Assembly: GCF_001676615.1 (NCBI RefSeq)
Contig: NZ_LYXZ01000040.1
Coordinates: 147,304-211,303 of the forward strand
Length of the DNA stretch: 64,000 bases
Direction: 5' to 3'
Source: Labrys sp. WJW
GTDB taxonomy: Bacteria > Pseudomonadota > Alphaproteobacteria > Rhizobiales > Labraceae
How positions within the stretch are numbered: position 1 is the stretch's first letter; the number at the start of each line of letters is the position of its first letter. A program made the position numbers and the translations under genes. Positions 34,293 to 43,039 of the stretch are shown piece by piece. The notes beneath the pieces are model-generated. The model had not been told where the DNA came from and did not search any database. It saw only the letters and a list, made by a program, of their open reading frames with translations.

Positions 34293-35864
34293 TCAGGCGA
34301 ACCAGCCCTTTTCGGCGACACGCTGGTCGCACATGTCGTAGCGCGGATGCGGAGCCGTCCCCATGATCTTCTTGGAGTAGGCGTCGAGATAGTCACCGAC
34401 CGCGTAGCAGACCATGCCGCCATCGTCGTGGATCATCTTCTGGCATTCGGAGTAGATCTGCGCGCGCTTGGCATCGTCGGTCTCGACGCGGGCGGAAATC
34501 AGGAGCTTGTCGAATTCCGGCCGCTTCCAATGGGTGTCGTTCCAATTGGCGGTGGACAGGAAGGTCTGCGACAGCTGCAGATCGATGTTGGGGCGCCCGC
34601 CCCAGTAGACGGCGCAGAAAGGTTCCTTGAGCCAGATGTTCGACCAGTAGCCATCGCCCGAAACGCGCGTGACCGTCAGGTCGATGCCTGCCTGCTTCAT
34701 GGCTTCCTGGTAGAGCAGGCCGGCGTCGGTCGCGCCGTTATAGGCACCTTCCGAAACCTTGAGCTCCAGCTTGGGGCTGCCGGCCTTCTTGTAGTGGAAG
34801 GCGGCCTTCTCCGGATCATAGGGCGTCTGGGGCACGTCCTTGGCATAGTATTTGTGCGACGGGCTGATGGTGGTGTCGTTGCCGACAGTGGCATAGCCCT
34901 GATAGACGGTGTCGACGATCTTCTTGCGGTCCATGCCGTATTTGAGCGCCCAGCGCAGGTCCGCATTGGTATAGGGGTCGGTGTCGCACAGCGCCACGAA
35001 GGCAAACCGGTTGCCGGTGCCCTTGCTCTGCACCACGCTCACGTCGGGCGAGGAGGTCACGATGTCCATGGTCTTGGCATCGAGACGGTTGATGGCATCG
35101 ACCTGGCCTGAGATCAGGGCCTGCAGGCGCGACGCCTGATCCTGGATATATTGCAGTTCGATGCCATCGAAATTGCCGCGGCCAGGCTTCCAGTAATTGC
35201 CGGTGTTCTTGGTGACCACGCGCACGCCGGGCTCGAACACTTCGAGCTTGTAGGCGCCGGTGCCGACCAGCTTGGAGAAGTCGCTGAAGCCGTTGGGCAC
35301 GCACAGGACGTGATAGTCGGAGAGGTTGTAGGGCAGGTCGAGATTGCCCTCGGACAAAGTGATCTGGATCTGGTTGGCGCTGAGCTTCTTGACGTCGGTG
35401 ATCGAGCTCAGCAGATCCTTGGCGGCGGACTTGGTGTCGCCGCGATGCAAATTGATCGAATAGATCGCGTCATCGGCATCGAGCGTCTTGCCGTTGTGGA
35501 AGGTGACGTCCTTGCGGATATTGAAGATCCATTCCTTGGCACCGGGCTTGTATTCCCAGCTTTCGAACAACTCGCCCTTGGGCAGGCCGTCATCACCGAT
35601 TTCGACGAAACCGTTGCAGATCTGGTAGCCGTAGGAGATCGGCACGGAATCGGCATAGGTGCGTGGATCGAGACTGTCCGAGGCCGAACCGCCTTCCATG
35701 CCCAGTTTCAAGGTGCCGCCCTTCTTGGGGGTGTCGGCCGCCAGGGCCGAGCCGCCGAGCGCACCCAATCCGCCGAGGCTCAGGCCGAGCGCGGCGGCGC
35801 TCTTCATCAATTCGCGGCGGTCGAGGATCAGGCCCGATCCCTGCGTAAAGTTCTTACCCGTCAT
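34293..35864 (-). CDS. Peptide ABC transporter substrate-binding protein, Tat-type signal
   Basis: Periplasmic solute-binding protein of family 5 (SBP_bac_5), 523 residues. The N-terminus has a DRRELMKSAAALGLSLGG segment: two arginines before a hydrophobic stretch and an ALAAD cleavage site, resembling a Tat signal though lacking the full RRxFLK consensus. Domain blocks include LKLGMEGGSASDSLDPRTY, KDVTFHNGKTLDADDAIYS (SBP_bac_5 signature), NLDLPYNLSDY and DLRWALKYGMDRKKIVD. First gene of the operon with two permeases and a double ATPase. Ligand probably a di- or oligopeptide, though relatives bind opines, nickel or glutathione. Confidence 0.9.
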   Translation of the reverse strand: MTGKNFTQGSGLILDRRELMKSAAALGLSLGGLGALGGSALAADTPKKGGTLKLGMEGGSASDSLDPRTYADSVPISYGYQICNGFVEIGDDGLPKGELFESWEYKPGAKEWIFNIRKDVTFHNGKTLDADDAIYSINLHRGDTKSAAKDLLSSITDVKKLSANQIQITLSEGNLDLPYNLSDYHVLCVPNGFSDFSKLVGTGAYKLEVFEPGVRVVTKNTGNYWKPGRGNFDGIELQYIQDQASRLQALISGQVDAINRLDAKTMDIVTSSPDVSVVQSKGTGNRFAFVALCDTDPYTNADLRWALKYGMDRKKIVDTVYQGYATVGNDTTISPSHKYYAKDVPQTPYDPEKAAFHYKKAGSPKLELKVSEGAYNGATDAGLLYQEAMKQAGIDLTVTRVSGDGYWSNIWLKEPFCAVYWGGRPNIDLQLSQTFLSTANWNDTHWKRPEFDKLLISARVETDDAKRAQIYSECQKMIHDDGGMVCYAVGDYLDAYSKKIMGTAPHPRYDMCDQRVAEKGWFA

Positions 35865-36167
35865 GTCAATGTTCCCTGCGGCTCGCCTGTATGGAATTTG
35901 CGCTCGTTGCCCGAGCGTTCGACCTGCCCACTATCGTGTCCTGCAAGCCGCTGTGCAAGAGACCTACAAACGACATCAAATGACAGCAGGGCGACGTTCT
36001 TTCATTTTCATGAAACCTGAATCAGGCCCGATTTGCGGATTTGAACGTCGGGTAAAGGCTGTTTTTGCAATCAGCCTGCCCGATTTTCGTCAATTCCGGC
36101 CAAAAAGGATCGCTCCCGGCGCGAACAAGAACGGATGATATCGCATCCATCCGCCCCTAAACAGAAA
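35865..36167. other. Promoter region of the peptide ABC operon
   Basis: Gap of about 300 bp between the substrate-binding gene and the amtB terminator. No gene is supported: open frames here are extensions of shadows. It must contain the operon promoter; I could not pick a convincing -35/-10 pair or a named operator. Confidence 0.4.
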
Positions 36168-36189
36168 ACCCCGGCCATATGGCCGGGGT
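36168..36189 (-). terminator. Terminator of glnK-amtB
   Basis: Perfect 22-bp palindrome (11-bp arms ACCCCGGCCAT/ATGGCCGGGGT). On the minus strand it runs into GTTTTCTG, 27 bp beyond the amtB stop codon. Confidence 0.85.
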
Positions 36190-36215
36190 ATCGGATCTTT
36201 CTCGCGCCGCCAGGC

Positions 36216-37529
36216 TCAGCTGTGATAGGCGCGTTCACCATGTTCGACGATATCGAGGCCTTCGGCCTCCGTCTGGCGATCGACACGCAGGCCGACGACG
36301 AGATCGACCAGCTTGAACAGAATCGCCGAGCCCACGCCCGTCATCACGATGGTGAAGGCGACCGCCTCGATCTGCACCCAGAGCTGGGCGCCCATCGTCA
36401 CGCCGTCGGCATAGCCGACACCGCCCAGCGAGGGCGATGCCAGCACGCCGGTGCCGAGCGCCCCGAGGATGCCGCCGATGCCATGCACGCCGAAGACGTC
36501 GAGGCTGTCGTCATAGCCGAAGGCATTCTTCACGGTCGTCACGAAGAAGAAGCAGACGATACCGGCGATGAAGCCGAGCGCGATGGCACCGGCCGGACCG
36601 ACGAAGCCGGCTGCGGGCGTCACCGCCACCAGGCCGGCGACCGCACCCGAGACCGCACCCAGCATCGAGGGCTTGCCATGGGTGAACCATTCGACCAGCG
36701 ACCAGCCCAGGATCGCGCCCGCCGTGGCGACGAAGGTGGTCATCATGGCAAGGCCCGCGCTGGCGCCGGCCGAGAGGGCCGAGCCCGCGTTGAAGCCGAA
36801 CCAGCCGACCCACAGCATGCCGGCGCCGACCCAGGACAGGGTCAGCGAATGGGGCGGCATCTGCTCCTTGCCGAAGCCGGTGCGCTTGCCGATCATCAGG
36901 CAGCCCACCAGGCCGGCAACGCCCGCATTGATGTGCACGACGGTACCACCGGCGAAATCGAAGGCGCCCAGCTTGAACAGCCATCCCGTCGACTGCCACA
37001 CCGAATGGGCGACCGGGATATAGATGAAGGTGACCCAGAGCAGGCAGAACAGCACCACGGCCGAGAACTTCATGCGCTCGGCGAAAGCACCGACGATGAG
37101 GGCGGGCGTGATCGCCGCGAAGGTCATCTGGAAGCAGACGAACACATATTCGGGAATGGTGCCGCTCAGCGTGTCCTTGGTGATGCCGGCGAGGAAGGCC
37201 TTGGAGAAGCCGCCGAAGAGGGGACCGCCGTCGCTGAAGGCGAGGGTGTAGCCGTAGAAGACCCAGATCACCATCACCACCGAGGCGACGATCAGCACCT
37301 GCATGAGGATGGAGAGCATGTTCTTGGCGCGCACCAGGCCGCCATAGAACAGGCCGAGGCCCGGCGCGATCATCATCAGCACCAGCGCGCAGGACACCAG
37401 CATCCAGGCCGTGTCGCCCGAGTTCAGGGTGGGCGGCGGCGCTGCGGTCTGGGCGAGAGCGGGGCCCGCAAGCAGCCCGGCGCCCATGAGGGCCATGAAG
37501 GCGGATTTGAGGAAACGGAGGGAAGTCAT
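36216..37529 (-). CDS. amtB: Ammonium transporter
   Basis: Inner-membrane trimeric ammonium channel, 437 residues. A signal peptide (1-26, ending GPALAQ) is followed by eleven membrane helices. Family landmarks: APGLGLFYGGLVRAKN, the paired pore histidines in VVHINAGVAGLVG and near FGVHGIGGILGALGTG, and FDFAGGTVVHINA. The C-terminal tail (DLVVGLRVDRQTEAEGLDIVEHGERAYHS) is the conserved region that interacts with PII. ATG at 37529 chosen over 37565 because it abuts the signal peptide. Co-transcribed with glnK, which blocks the pore when nitrogen is plentiful. Confidence 0.95.
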   Translation of the reverse strand: MTSLRFLKSAFMALMGAGLLAGPALAQTAAPPPTLNSGDTAWMLVSCALVLMMIAPGLGLFYGGLVRAKNMLSILMQVLIVASVVMVIWVFYGYTLAFSDGGPLFGGFSKAFLAGITKDTLSGTIPEYVFVCFQMTFAAITPALIVGAFAERMKFSAVVLFCLLWVTFIYIPVAHSVWQSTGWLFKLGAFDFAGGTVVHINAGVAGLVGCLMIGKRTGFGKEQMPPHSLTLSWVGAGMLWVGWFGFNAGSALSAGASAGLAMMTTFVATAGAILGWSLVEWFTHGKPSMLGAVSGAVAGLVAVTPAAGFVGPAGAIALGFIAGIVCFFFVTTVKNAFGYDDSLDVFGVHGIGGILGALGTGVLASPSLGGVGYADGVTMGAQLWVQIEAVAFTIVMTGVGSAILFKLVDLVVGLRVDRQTEAEGLDIVEHGERAYHS

Positions 37530-37576
37530 CGGGAAAAGATCCTGTCTCATGGGAGTCGAGGGCATCGGCAGCAGAC

Positions 37577-37915
37577 CTAGAGCGCGTCGCCGTCGCGCTC
37601 GCCGGTGCGGATGCGCACCGCGGTTTCGATCGGCATCACGAAAATCTTGCCGTCACCGATCTGGCCGGTCTTAGCGGCCGCCGTGATCGCATCGATGACC
37701 TTGGCGACGAGTTCGCTCGGCACCGCGACCTCGATCTTCAGCTTGGGCAGGAAGCTCACGGCATATTCGGCGCCGCGATAGATCTCGGTATGCCCTTTCT
37801 GGCGGCCATACCCCTTCACCTCGGTCACGGTCAGACCGTGCACGCCCAGACCCGTGAGGGCATCGCGCACCTCCTCGAGCTTGAACGGCTTGATGATGGC
37901 CATCACTATTTTCAT
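37577..37915 (-). CDS. glnK: PII nitrogen regulatory protein
   Basis: Trimeric signal protein of 112 residues that reports nitrogen and energy state and plugs AmtB. T-loop with the uridylylated Tyr51 (YRGAEYAVSFLPK), the signature GYGRQKGHTEIYRG and the C-terminal nucleotide-binding TGQIGDGKIFVMPIETAVRIRTGERDGDAL are complete. It is 47 bp upstream of amtB, so called glnK rather than glnB. Such operons are normally activated by NtrC and sigma-54; the upstream sequence has a TTGCA half-site but a poor -24 element. Confidence 0.95.
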   Translation of the reverse strand: MKIVMAIIKPFKLEEVRDALTGLGVHGLTVTEVKGYGRQKGHTEIYRGAEYAVSFLPKLKIEVAVPSELVAKVIDAITAAAKTGQIGDGKIFVMPIETAVRIRTGERDGDAL

Positions 37916-38056
37916 GCTGCTCTATCCCCTTAAGGCGTTTTGCAATTTGGCGGTCGGGCATCCTCTTTCAAGCCGCGTGCCAACTGCCCAACGCCATGCT
38001 AAGATTATGAAAAATCACGATAAAAATTACCTCTGCCCAATGTAAGGACCACGCGC

Positions 38057-38815
38057 TTGCCAAGGGTTGCGCAAATATTAGGCACAATGGCTATCGTTGC
38101 GATATTTTCGAGCAACATGCACAAGGCGTTCGCTGATCCATGCGCCGTCCCGGCGGAAGCAGGCGAGAATGTGACGATTGCCGGCAAGGACGAGGATGGC
38201 CATCTCCTGCTCGCGGACGGCCGCAGGATAAGGCTTGCGGGCGTGGATCTTTCCTCGTTGCACCTGCCCGATCTCGCCGACACCACTGCGACCTTGGTAG
38301 GCCCGGCCACGCCCGACAGGCACGGCGCATTGCGCGGAGCGCTCTATCTCGAAGGCCGCGATCTTGCCGCCGATCTCGCCGCCCGCGGCTTGGCGCGCAT
38401 TCGGCCTTCCGTTGGGGAAGATCTGTGTTACACAGAATTAATGACTGCAGAAGACAATGCCCGCCGGGCTCGGCTTGGCCTCTGGGCCGAACCGGGCTAT
38501 GCAGTCGCCGATGCGGCGACTCCCCAGGCCGTTGCCCGCCATGCCGATGGCTTCGTCATCGTGGCGGGACGCGTGCTGCATGTTGGAGTGACGAAGACGA
38601 CCGTGTGGATCGATTTCGGCAAAATCTGGCGAGAAGACGTGACTTTGGCGATACCCGCCAAACAATGGCCACGTTTCGAGGCAACCGGTCTCACCGCTGC
38701 TGCTCTCGAGGGCAGCTATATCAGGGCTCGTGGTGTCGTCACGATGCGCGACGGGCCCCGCATCGACATTACCGAACCGGCGGCGATCGAACAGGTCGCA
38801 CCGGTGTCGCCGTGA
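38057..38815 (+). CDS. Secreted thermonuclease-like (SNase-fold) protein
   Basis: A 252-residue exported protein with one SNase-like OB-fold domain. After a signal peptide (ending KAFA, before DPC) come DGRRIRLAGVDLSSLHLPD, LAARGLARIRPS and NARRARLGLWAEPGY, the last being the hallmark end of SNase-like domains. Catalytic residues of staphylococcal nuclease (Arg35, Glu43, Arg87) are only partly identifiable, so nuclease activity is uncertain. I use the TTG at 38057, which follows TAAGGA and supplies the basic n-region of the signal peptide; ATG 38087 is the alternative. Followed closely by an M48 peptidase gene. Confidence 0.75.
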   Translation: MPRVAQILGTMAIVAIFSSNMHKAFADPCAVPAEAGENVTIAGKDEDGHLLLADGRRIRLAGVDLSSLHLPDLADTTATLVGPATPDRHGALRGALYLEGRDLAADLAARGLARIRPSVGEDLCYTELMTAEDNARRARLGLWAEPGYAVADAATPQAVARHADGFVIVAGRVLHVGVTKTTVWIDFGKIWREDVTLAIPAKQWPRFEATGLTAAALEGSYIRARGVVTMRDGPRIDITEPAAIEQVAPVSP

Positions 38816-38837
38816 GAGGAGTGGGAAGCTGAGCGAG

Positions 38838-40292
38838 ATGCTGGGGGGCGCGGCAAGACAACCGAACTGGCTGCGGGTTTGCGTCCTGGCGGTTGCGCTC
38901 GGCCTGACTTCTTGCGCCACCGTGGGCGACAACGACCAGGCGGGCGACCTTCCGCGCGCCACGCCGGCCGCCCTCCCCGCCGAAGCTCCGCGCGTGATTG
39001 CGCCCCCCAATGCCGAGGACCGCGAAAGCGCCCGCGTTCTGGCTTCCTATGGCGGCGCCTATCGCAACGCCACCCTGGAGCGCTATCTCGACGATCTCGT
39101 CCAGCGTCTTGCCGCCCAATCCGATCGGCCCGACATTCCCTACAAGCTGACGGTGCTGAACGCCTCGTCGATCAACGCCTTCGCCCTGCCCTCCGGCCGG
39201 CTCTACGTGACGCGCGGTCTGCTCGCGCTTGCCAATGACGATGCCGAAATCGCCGCCGTGATCGCCCATGAGATGGCGCATGTGTCCGCGCGCCACGCCG
39301 CCGCGCGCGCCGACCGCGAACGCCAATCCCTGGTCGTCTCCAAGGTGGCGAGCGTCGTGCACAACCCCGGCCTGGTGTCATCGAGCCAGAACAGCCTGGC
39401 CAGCTTCTCGCGCCAGCAGGAGCTGAATGCCGACGAGATCGGCATCCGCACCATCGCCAAGGCCGGCTTCGACCCCTATGGCGCCGCGCGCTTCCTGACT
39501 TCGATGCGCCGGCAGGTGGAGGCGCGCTCGCGCCAGACCACGCCGGACTTCCTGTCGACCCATCCTTCCACGCCCGAACGCATCGCCAAGGCCAACACCG
39601 AGGCTGCCCAATATGGCGCTCCCGGCTCGGGCGAGCATGACAAGTTCCGCTACCTGTCGGTGATCGACGGCATCACCTATGGCGAGGATCCCGCGCAGGG
39701 CTATGTGCAGGGCCGCATCTTCTGGCAGCCGCGCCTGGCCTTCACCTTCACCGCTCCGCCCAATTTCACCCTCGACAACACGCCGCAGGCCATTCTCGGC
39801 GTCGACGGCAACGGCCGGGCGCTGCGCCTCGACACGGTCAAGACCAAGGACGGCCAGTCGCTTTCCGACTATCTTGCCTCCGGCTGGATCAGCGGCGTGG
39901 ACACCTCCTCCGTCTCCACCCTGCGCATCAACGGCAACGAGGCGGCAACCGCCCTCGCCCGTGGCACGGACTGGAGCTTCCGCCTCTATGCCATCCGCTT
40001 CGGCAGCGACGTCTACCGCCTGATCCTGGCGGCCCGCGACCTCAGCCCCGCCACCGACGCCCTGTTCCAGGAAACCGCCAACAGCTTCCGGCGCATGACG
40101 CCGGACGAGCTGCGCAATGTGCGGCCCGAGCATATCGACATCATCACCGTGCGCTCGGGTGATACGCTGCAGTCCCTGGCAGCTCGCATGGCCGGCCCCC
40201 AGGACCAGCTCGAGCGCTTCCTGGTGCTGAACGGCTTTGACGAAACCAGCCCGCTCAGGCCGGGCGACCGCGTCAAGGTCGTCACGCAGTAG
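38838..40292 (+). CDS. M48 family metallopeptidase lipoprotein (BepA/YfgC-like)
   Basis: Periplasmic zinc peptidase anchored in the membrane, 484 residues. The signal peptide ends in the lipobox LTSC (Cys26). Zinc motif HEMAH at 144-148 with the third ligand in NADEIGIRTIAKAGFDP. The C-terminal 60 residues (RSGDTLQSLAARMAG ... LRPGDRVKVV) are a LysM-like module, and a middle domain of unknown function precedes it. Relatives (BepA/YfgC, LoiP) degrade misfolded outer membrane proteins. A purine-rich GAGGAGTGGGAAG stands 14 bp before the ATG. It is 22 bp downstream of the SNase-like gene, so probably one operon. Confidence 0.9.
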   Translation: MLGGAARQPNWLRVCVLAVALGLTSCATVGDNDQAGDLPRATPAALPAEAPRVIAPPNAEDRESARVLASYGGAYRNATLERYLDDLVQRLAAQSDRPDIPYKLTVLNASSINAFALPSGRLYVTRGLLALANDDAEIAAVIAHEMAHVSARHAAARADRERQSLVVSKVASVVHNPGLVSSSQNSLASFSRQQELNADEIGIRTIAKAGFDPYGAARFLTSMRRQVEARSRQTTPDFLSTHPSTPERIAKANTEAAQYGAPGSGEHDKFRYLSVIDGITYGEDPAQGYVQGRIFWQPRLAFTFTAPPNFTLDNTPQAILGVDGNGRALRLDTVKTKDGQSLSDYLASGWISGVDTSSVSTLRINGNEAATALARGTDWSFRLYAIRFGSDVYRLILAARDLSPATDALFQETANSFRRMTPDELRNVRPEHIDIITVRSGDTLQSLAARMAGPQDQLERFLVLNGFDETSPLRPGDRVKVVTQ

Positions 40293-40302
40293 AGGGCGGT
40301 CC

Positions 40303-40450
40303 ACCCCTCATCCGGCTGCCGCCACCTTCTCCCGCAAGGGGAGAAGGAGCTTTATTTGGCAAGGAACGCGGTCTGGCCGCATGCAAGATTTTGCGGCCCA
40401 TCCCAATCAAATTCCTTCTCCCCTTGCGGGAGAAGGTCCCGGCAGGGGGA
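40303..40450. repeat. Intergenic inverted repeat, family A copy 1
   Basis: Two hairpin units with the core CCTTCTCCCGCAAGGGGA and its reverse complement face each other across about 70 bp, with outer CTGCCG/CGGCAG arms. A related element occurs at 53397-53524. Downstream of the M48 gene and the convergent amidohydrolase gene, so it may also terminate transcription. Confidence 0.8.
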
Positions 40451-40489
40451 CGAGAGGTGCCGCTCGACAGAACGCCACCCTCGGCCTCC

Positions 40490-41344
40490 TCACCTCAGCC
40501 GATAGAACGCCGCGGCATTGTCCCTGAACAGCTTGCGCCGTTCCGACGGCGAGCAGTCATGCACGATCTCGTCGACGACATGCACCCAGTCGGGATAGGT
40601 CCCCGCCAGCTCCAGCACGTGCCAGTCCGAGCCGAACATCACGCGCTCGAAACCGAAGCTCTCCAGGGCATGCTCGACATAGGGCGTGATCTCCTGGCGG
40701 GTCCAGCTGCGGTGGTCGGCCTCCGTACACACGCCGGAGATCTTGCAATGGACGTTGGGCAACGCAGCGAGCCGTTTCAAATCGGCGCGCCAGGGCTCCA
40801 TCTCGCCCGCCTTGATCGCCGGCTTGCCGATATGGTCGAGCACGAAGCGGACATCAGGGCATTGCTGAACCATGCGGATCACGTTCGGCAATTGATGGTG
40901 CAGGATACAGATATCGAAGGAGAGATCGTGGCGGGCCAGCAGCTTGAGGCCAGCCAGAAAACCGGGCTGCAGACAGAATTCCGGGTCGGCCTGGCCTTGG
41001 ATCAGCCGCCTGATGCCCCTGAGGGCCTTGTGCTGGCGCAGCCGTTCGAGATCGGCCTCGACGGCCATCCCCTTTTCGAGTGGCAGGCTTGCGACCATGG
41101 CGCCGAGCCGGGGCTCGGCCGCCGCGAGCTCCGCCACCCAGGCGGCTTCGTCGAGATGCTGGCCGGCATCGACATCGACCTCCACGAAGACGAAACGCTC
41201 GATCTCGACCGGCTTGGCCGCGGCGAACACGTCCGCCGGCACCGCCTTAGAGCGCAGGCCGGTGATGCCCTCGGCCCAGGCATAACCCAGGCGCGCCGGA
41301 TCGAGCAGATGAACATGGCTGTCGATGATGGGGTAGTCGAGCAT
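40490..41344 (-). CDS. Amidohydrolase/lactonase (COG3618 type)
   Basis: A 284-residue TIM-barrel metal-dependent hydrolase of the amidohydrolase_2 family, which includes sugar-acid lactonases and 2-pyrone-4,6-dicarboxylate hydrolase. Metal ligands: HVH in IIDSHVHLLDP (about 9-11), the barrel histidine in FVLDHIGKPAI and the aspartate in MFGSDWHVL. Arginine in LRGIRRLIQG fits the substrate-carboxylate site of the lactonases. It is 87 bp downstream of the lyase-like gene on the same strand, suggesting a shared catabolic operon in which a lyase product or lactone is hydrolysed. Confidence 0.85.
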   Translation of the reverse strand: MLDYPIIDSHVHLLDPARLGYAWAEGITGLRSKAVPADVFAAAKPVEIERFVFVEVDVDAGQHLDEAAWVAELAAAEPRLGAMVASLPLEKGMAVEADLERLRQHKALRGIRRLIQGQADPEFCLQPGFLAGLKLLARHDLSFDICILHHQLPNVIRMVQQCPDVRFVLDHIGKPAIKAGEMEPWRADLKRLAALPNVHCKISGVCTEADHRSWTRQEITPYVEHALESFGFERVMFGSDWHVLELAGTYPDWVHVVDEIVHDCSPSERRKLFRDNAAAFYRLR

Positions 41345-41431
41345 GATGTCAGGGCCCGGATGGCGTTGAGCGTTTTGATGGGCTTCAAGCTATTGCCTGA
41401 CAAATAGACGGTCAACCAGCCGAAACACCGC

Positions 41432-42925
41432 TCAGCCTCCCCACCCCCGTGCCCTGATCGCCTCTGCCAGGCGGGAGACGTCCGGGCCGCTCGGACGGTC
41501 CTCCTCCAGGCGCTCGACATGGGCGCGCACGAAATCGCGGATGCGCGTGGTACCCTCGCCCAGCGCGACCGTGCCGCGCAGGTCGATGCTCTGCGCCGCC
41601 ACCACCAATTCGCAGGCCGCCAGCACCAGCAGCCGCTCCGCGCTCTCCCCGAGCTTGGTCACCGCAGCCGGCGCGTTGGCGGCATGGTCCTCGACGCCGT
41701 CGGCGGCATGCAGCAAGGCCAGGGTCGCCGGCTGGGCCCGCGCCCGGATCTCGCCCTCCAGCGCACCGATCGCCTTCTGCAGTGTGGCAAAGCCGGTGCG
41801 GCTCTGGCCCATCGGGGTAAGGAAACGCGGCTGGTCGGAATAGACGGGCGACATCAGCTTCAAGGCGCGCTGGGCCGAGATCGTCGCCACATGCGAGAGG
41901 GCCTGCGACAGCGCCTCGAAGCGCAGGGTGAACCCGGTCATGTCGAAATTGCCGTTGGAAACCAGCTGCCCCTCGACGATCACTGGATTGTCACCGGAAT
42001 GGTTGAGTTCGAGCAGAACCATCGCCTCCGCCTCGGCAAAGGCGGTGCGCGCCGCGCCGTGTACCGGTGCGACACAACGGAAGGACAGCGGGTCCTGGAC
42101 CCGCCGGCTCGCCTTGTTGTCGCCGAGGGGGCCGCCGGCCAGCAGGGCATAGATCGCGCGGGCCGCCTCGCCCTGGCCCGGCGCCGGGCGGGCCGCGTTC
42201 ACCGCCTCGGACAGGGGGGTGATATTGGCGCCGAAGGCTTCCATCGACAGGGCCGCGGCGCGGTCGAGCGTATCGAGCGCCAGGCGCGCTTCGGCGAGCG
42301 CCAGGGCACCGCGGCCGGTGGAGGCGGCATTGGCCACCACCAGCGCATGCCCGTCCTTCGGTCCGATCGGCACAGGCTGCAGCCCGGCCCGCCGTAGCGC
42401 CTCGGCGCCGGCCAGGCGCTCACCGCGATAGTCGGCCTGGCCCTCGCCGAGCAGCGCCAGGGCCATATGGGCAAGCGGCGCGAGATCGGCGGCGCCGATC
42501 GAGCCGATCGTCGGCACGATGGGATGAAAACCGGCATTGAGGGCAGCGGCCAGCGCCTCGACGACGGCAAGCGACACGCCGGTCTGGCCGACGCTCATGC
42601 CGGCAATACGCGCCGCCATCATGGCCCTGACCTCCGCGACTGGCATTTCGTCGCCCACGCCGACGGCACGGGCAAAGGCGACACGCCGCTGGAAGGCGGC
42701 AAGATCGTCGGCGGAAAGCCGGGTGTCGACGCCCGCGCCAAGCCCGGTGGTCAGGCCATAGACCGGCTTGTTCTCGGCAATGGCCAGCTCGATCACCGAG
42801 CGTGCCGTACCTATGCGCCCGCGGGCTGCGGGTGACAGGATCACATGGCGGCTCTCGCGGGCGATGGCGGTGAGCGCATCGATGGTCAGGGGCGCATCGC
42901 CGATCACCACAGTTCCGCCGGACAT
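41432..42925 (-). CDS. Histidine/aromatic ammonia-lyase family protein lacking the MIO triad
   Basis: A 497-residue member of the HAL/PAL superfamily. It keeps the tyrosine loop YGLTTGLGAGVD, the conserved helix bundle, VQDPLSFRCVAPVHGA, NHSGDNPVIV and VSNGNFDMTGF. At residues 141-153 it reads GSIGAADLAPLAH where active lyases have GSVGASGDLAPLAH: the Ala-Ser-Gly that cyclises to the electrophilic MIO cofactor is replaced and the segment is one residue shorter. A classical ammonia-lyase mechanism is therefore not possible as read. I use the ATG at 42925, after AGGGAACCC. Operon partner: an amidohydrolase. Enzymatic role unknown. Confidence 0.82.
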   Translation of the reverse strand: MSGGTVVIGDAPLTIDALTAIARESRHVILSPAARGRIGTARSVIELAIAENKPVYGLTTGLGAGVDTRLSADDLAAFQRRVAFARAVGVGDEMPVAEVRAMMAARIAGMSVGQTGVSLAVVEALAAALNAGFHPIVPTIGSIGAADLAPLAHMALALLGEGQADYRGERLAGAEALRRAGLQPVPIGPKDGHALVVANAASTGRGALALAEARLALDTLDRAAALSMEAFGANITPLSEAVNAARPAPGQGEAARAIYALLAGGPLGDNKASRRVQDPLSFRCVAPVHGAARTAFAEAEAMVLLELNHSGDNPVIVEGQLVSNGNFDMTGFTLRFEALSQALSHVATISAQRALKLMSPVYSDQPRFLTPMGQSRTGFATLQKAIGALEGEIRARAQPATLALLHAADGVEDHAANAPAAVTKLGESAERLLVLAACELVVAAQSIDLRGTVALGEGTTRIRDFVRAHVERLEEDRPSGPDVSRLAEAIRARGWGG

Positions 42926-43039
42926 TTTCAGGGTTCCCTCATCACTGCCGGTCCGCGCCATCGTTTGCGTGACCTCACACCGCCAATCGCATAGAAGGGG
43001 ACGCATCTCCAAATAAATGTGCATGCCGCGAGGGTGAGA

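Noticed and set aside
37916..38056. Sigma-54 promoter upstream of glnK
   Set aside because: The minus strand has TTGCA at the right distance for a -12 element, but the -24 GG is not present (reads GA), so I do not call it.
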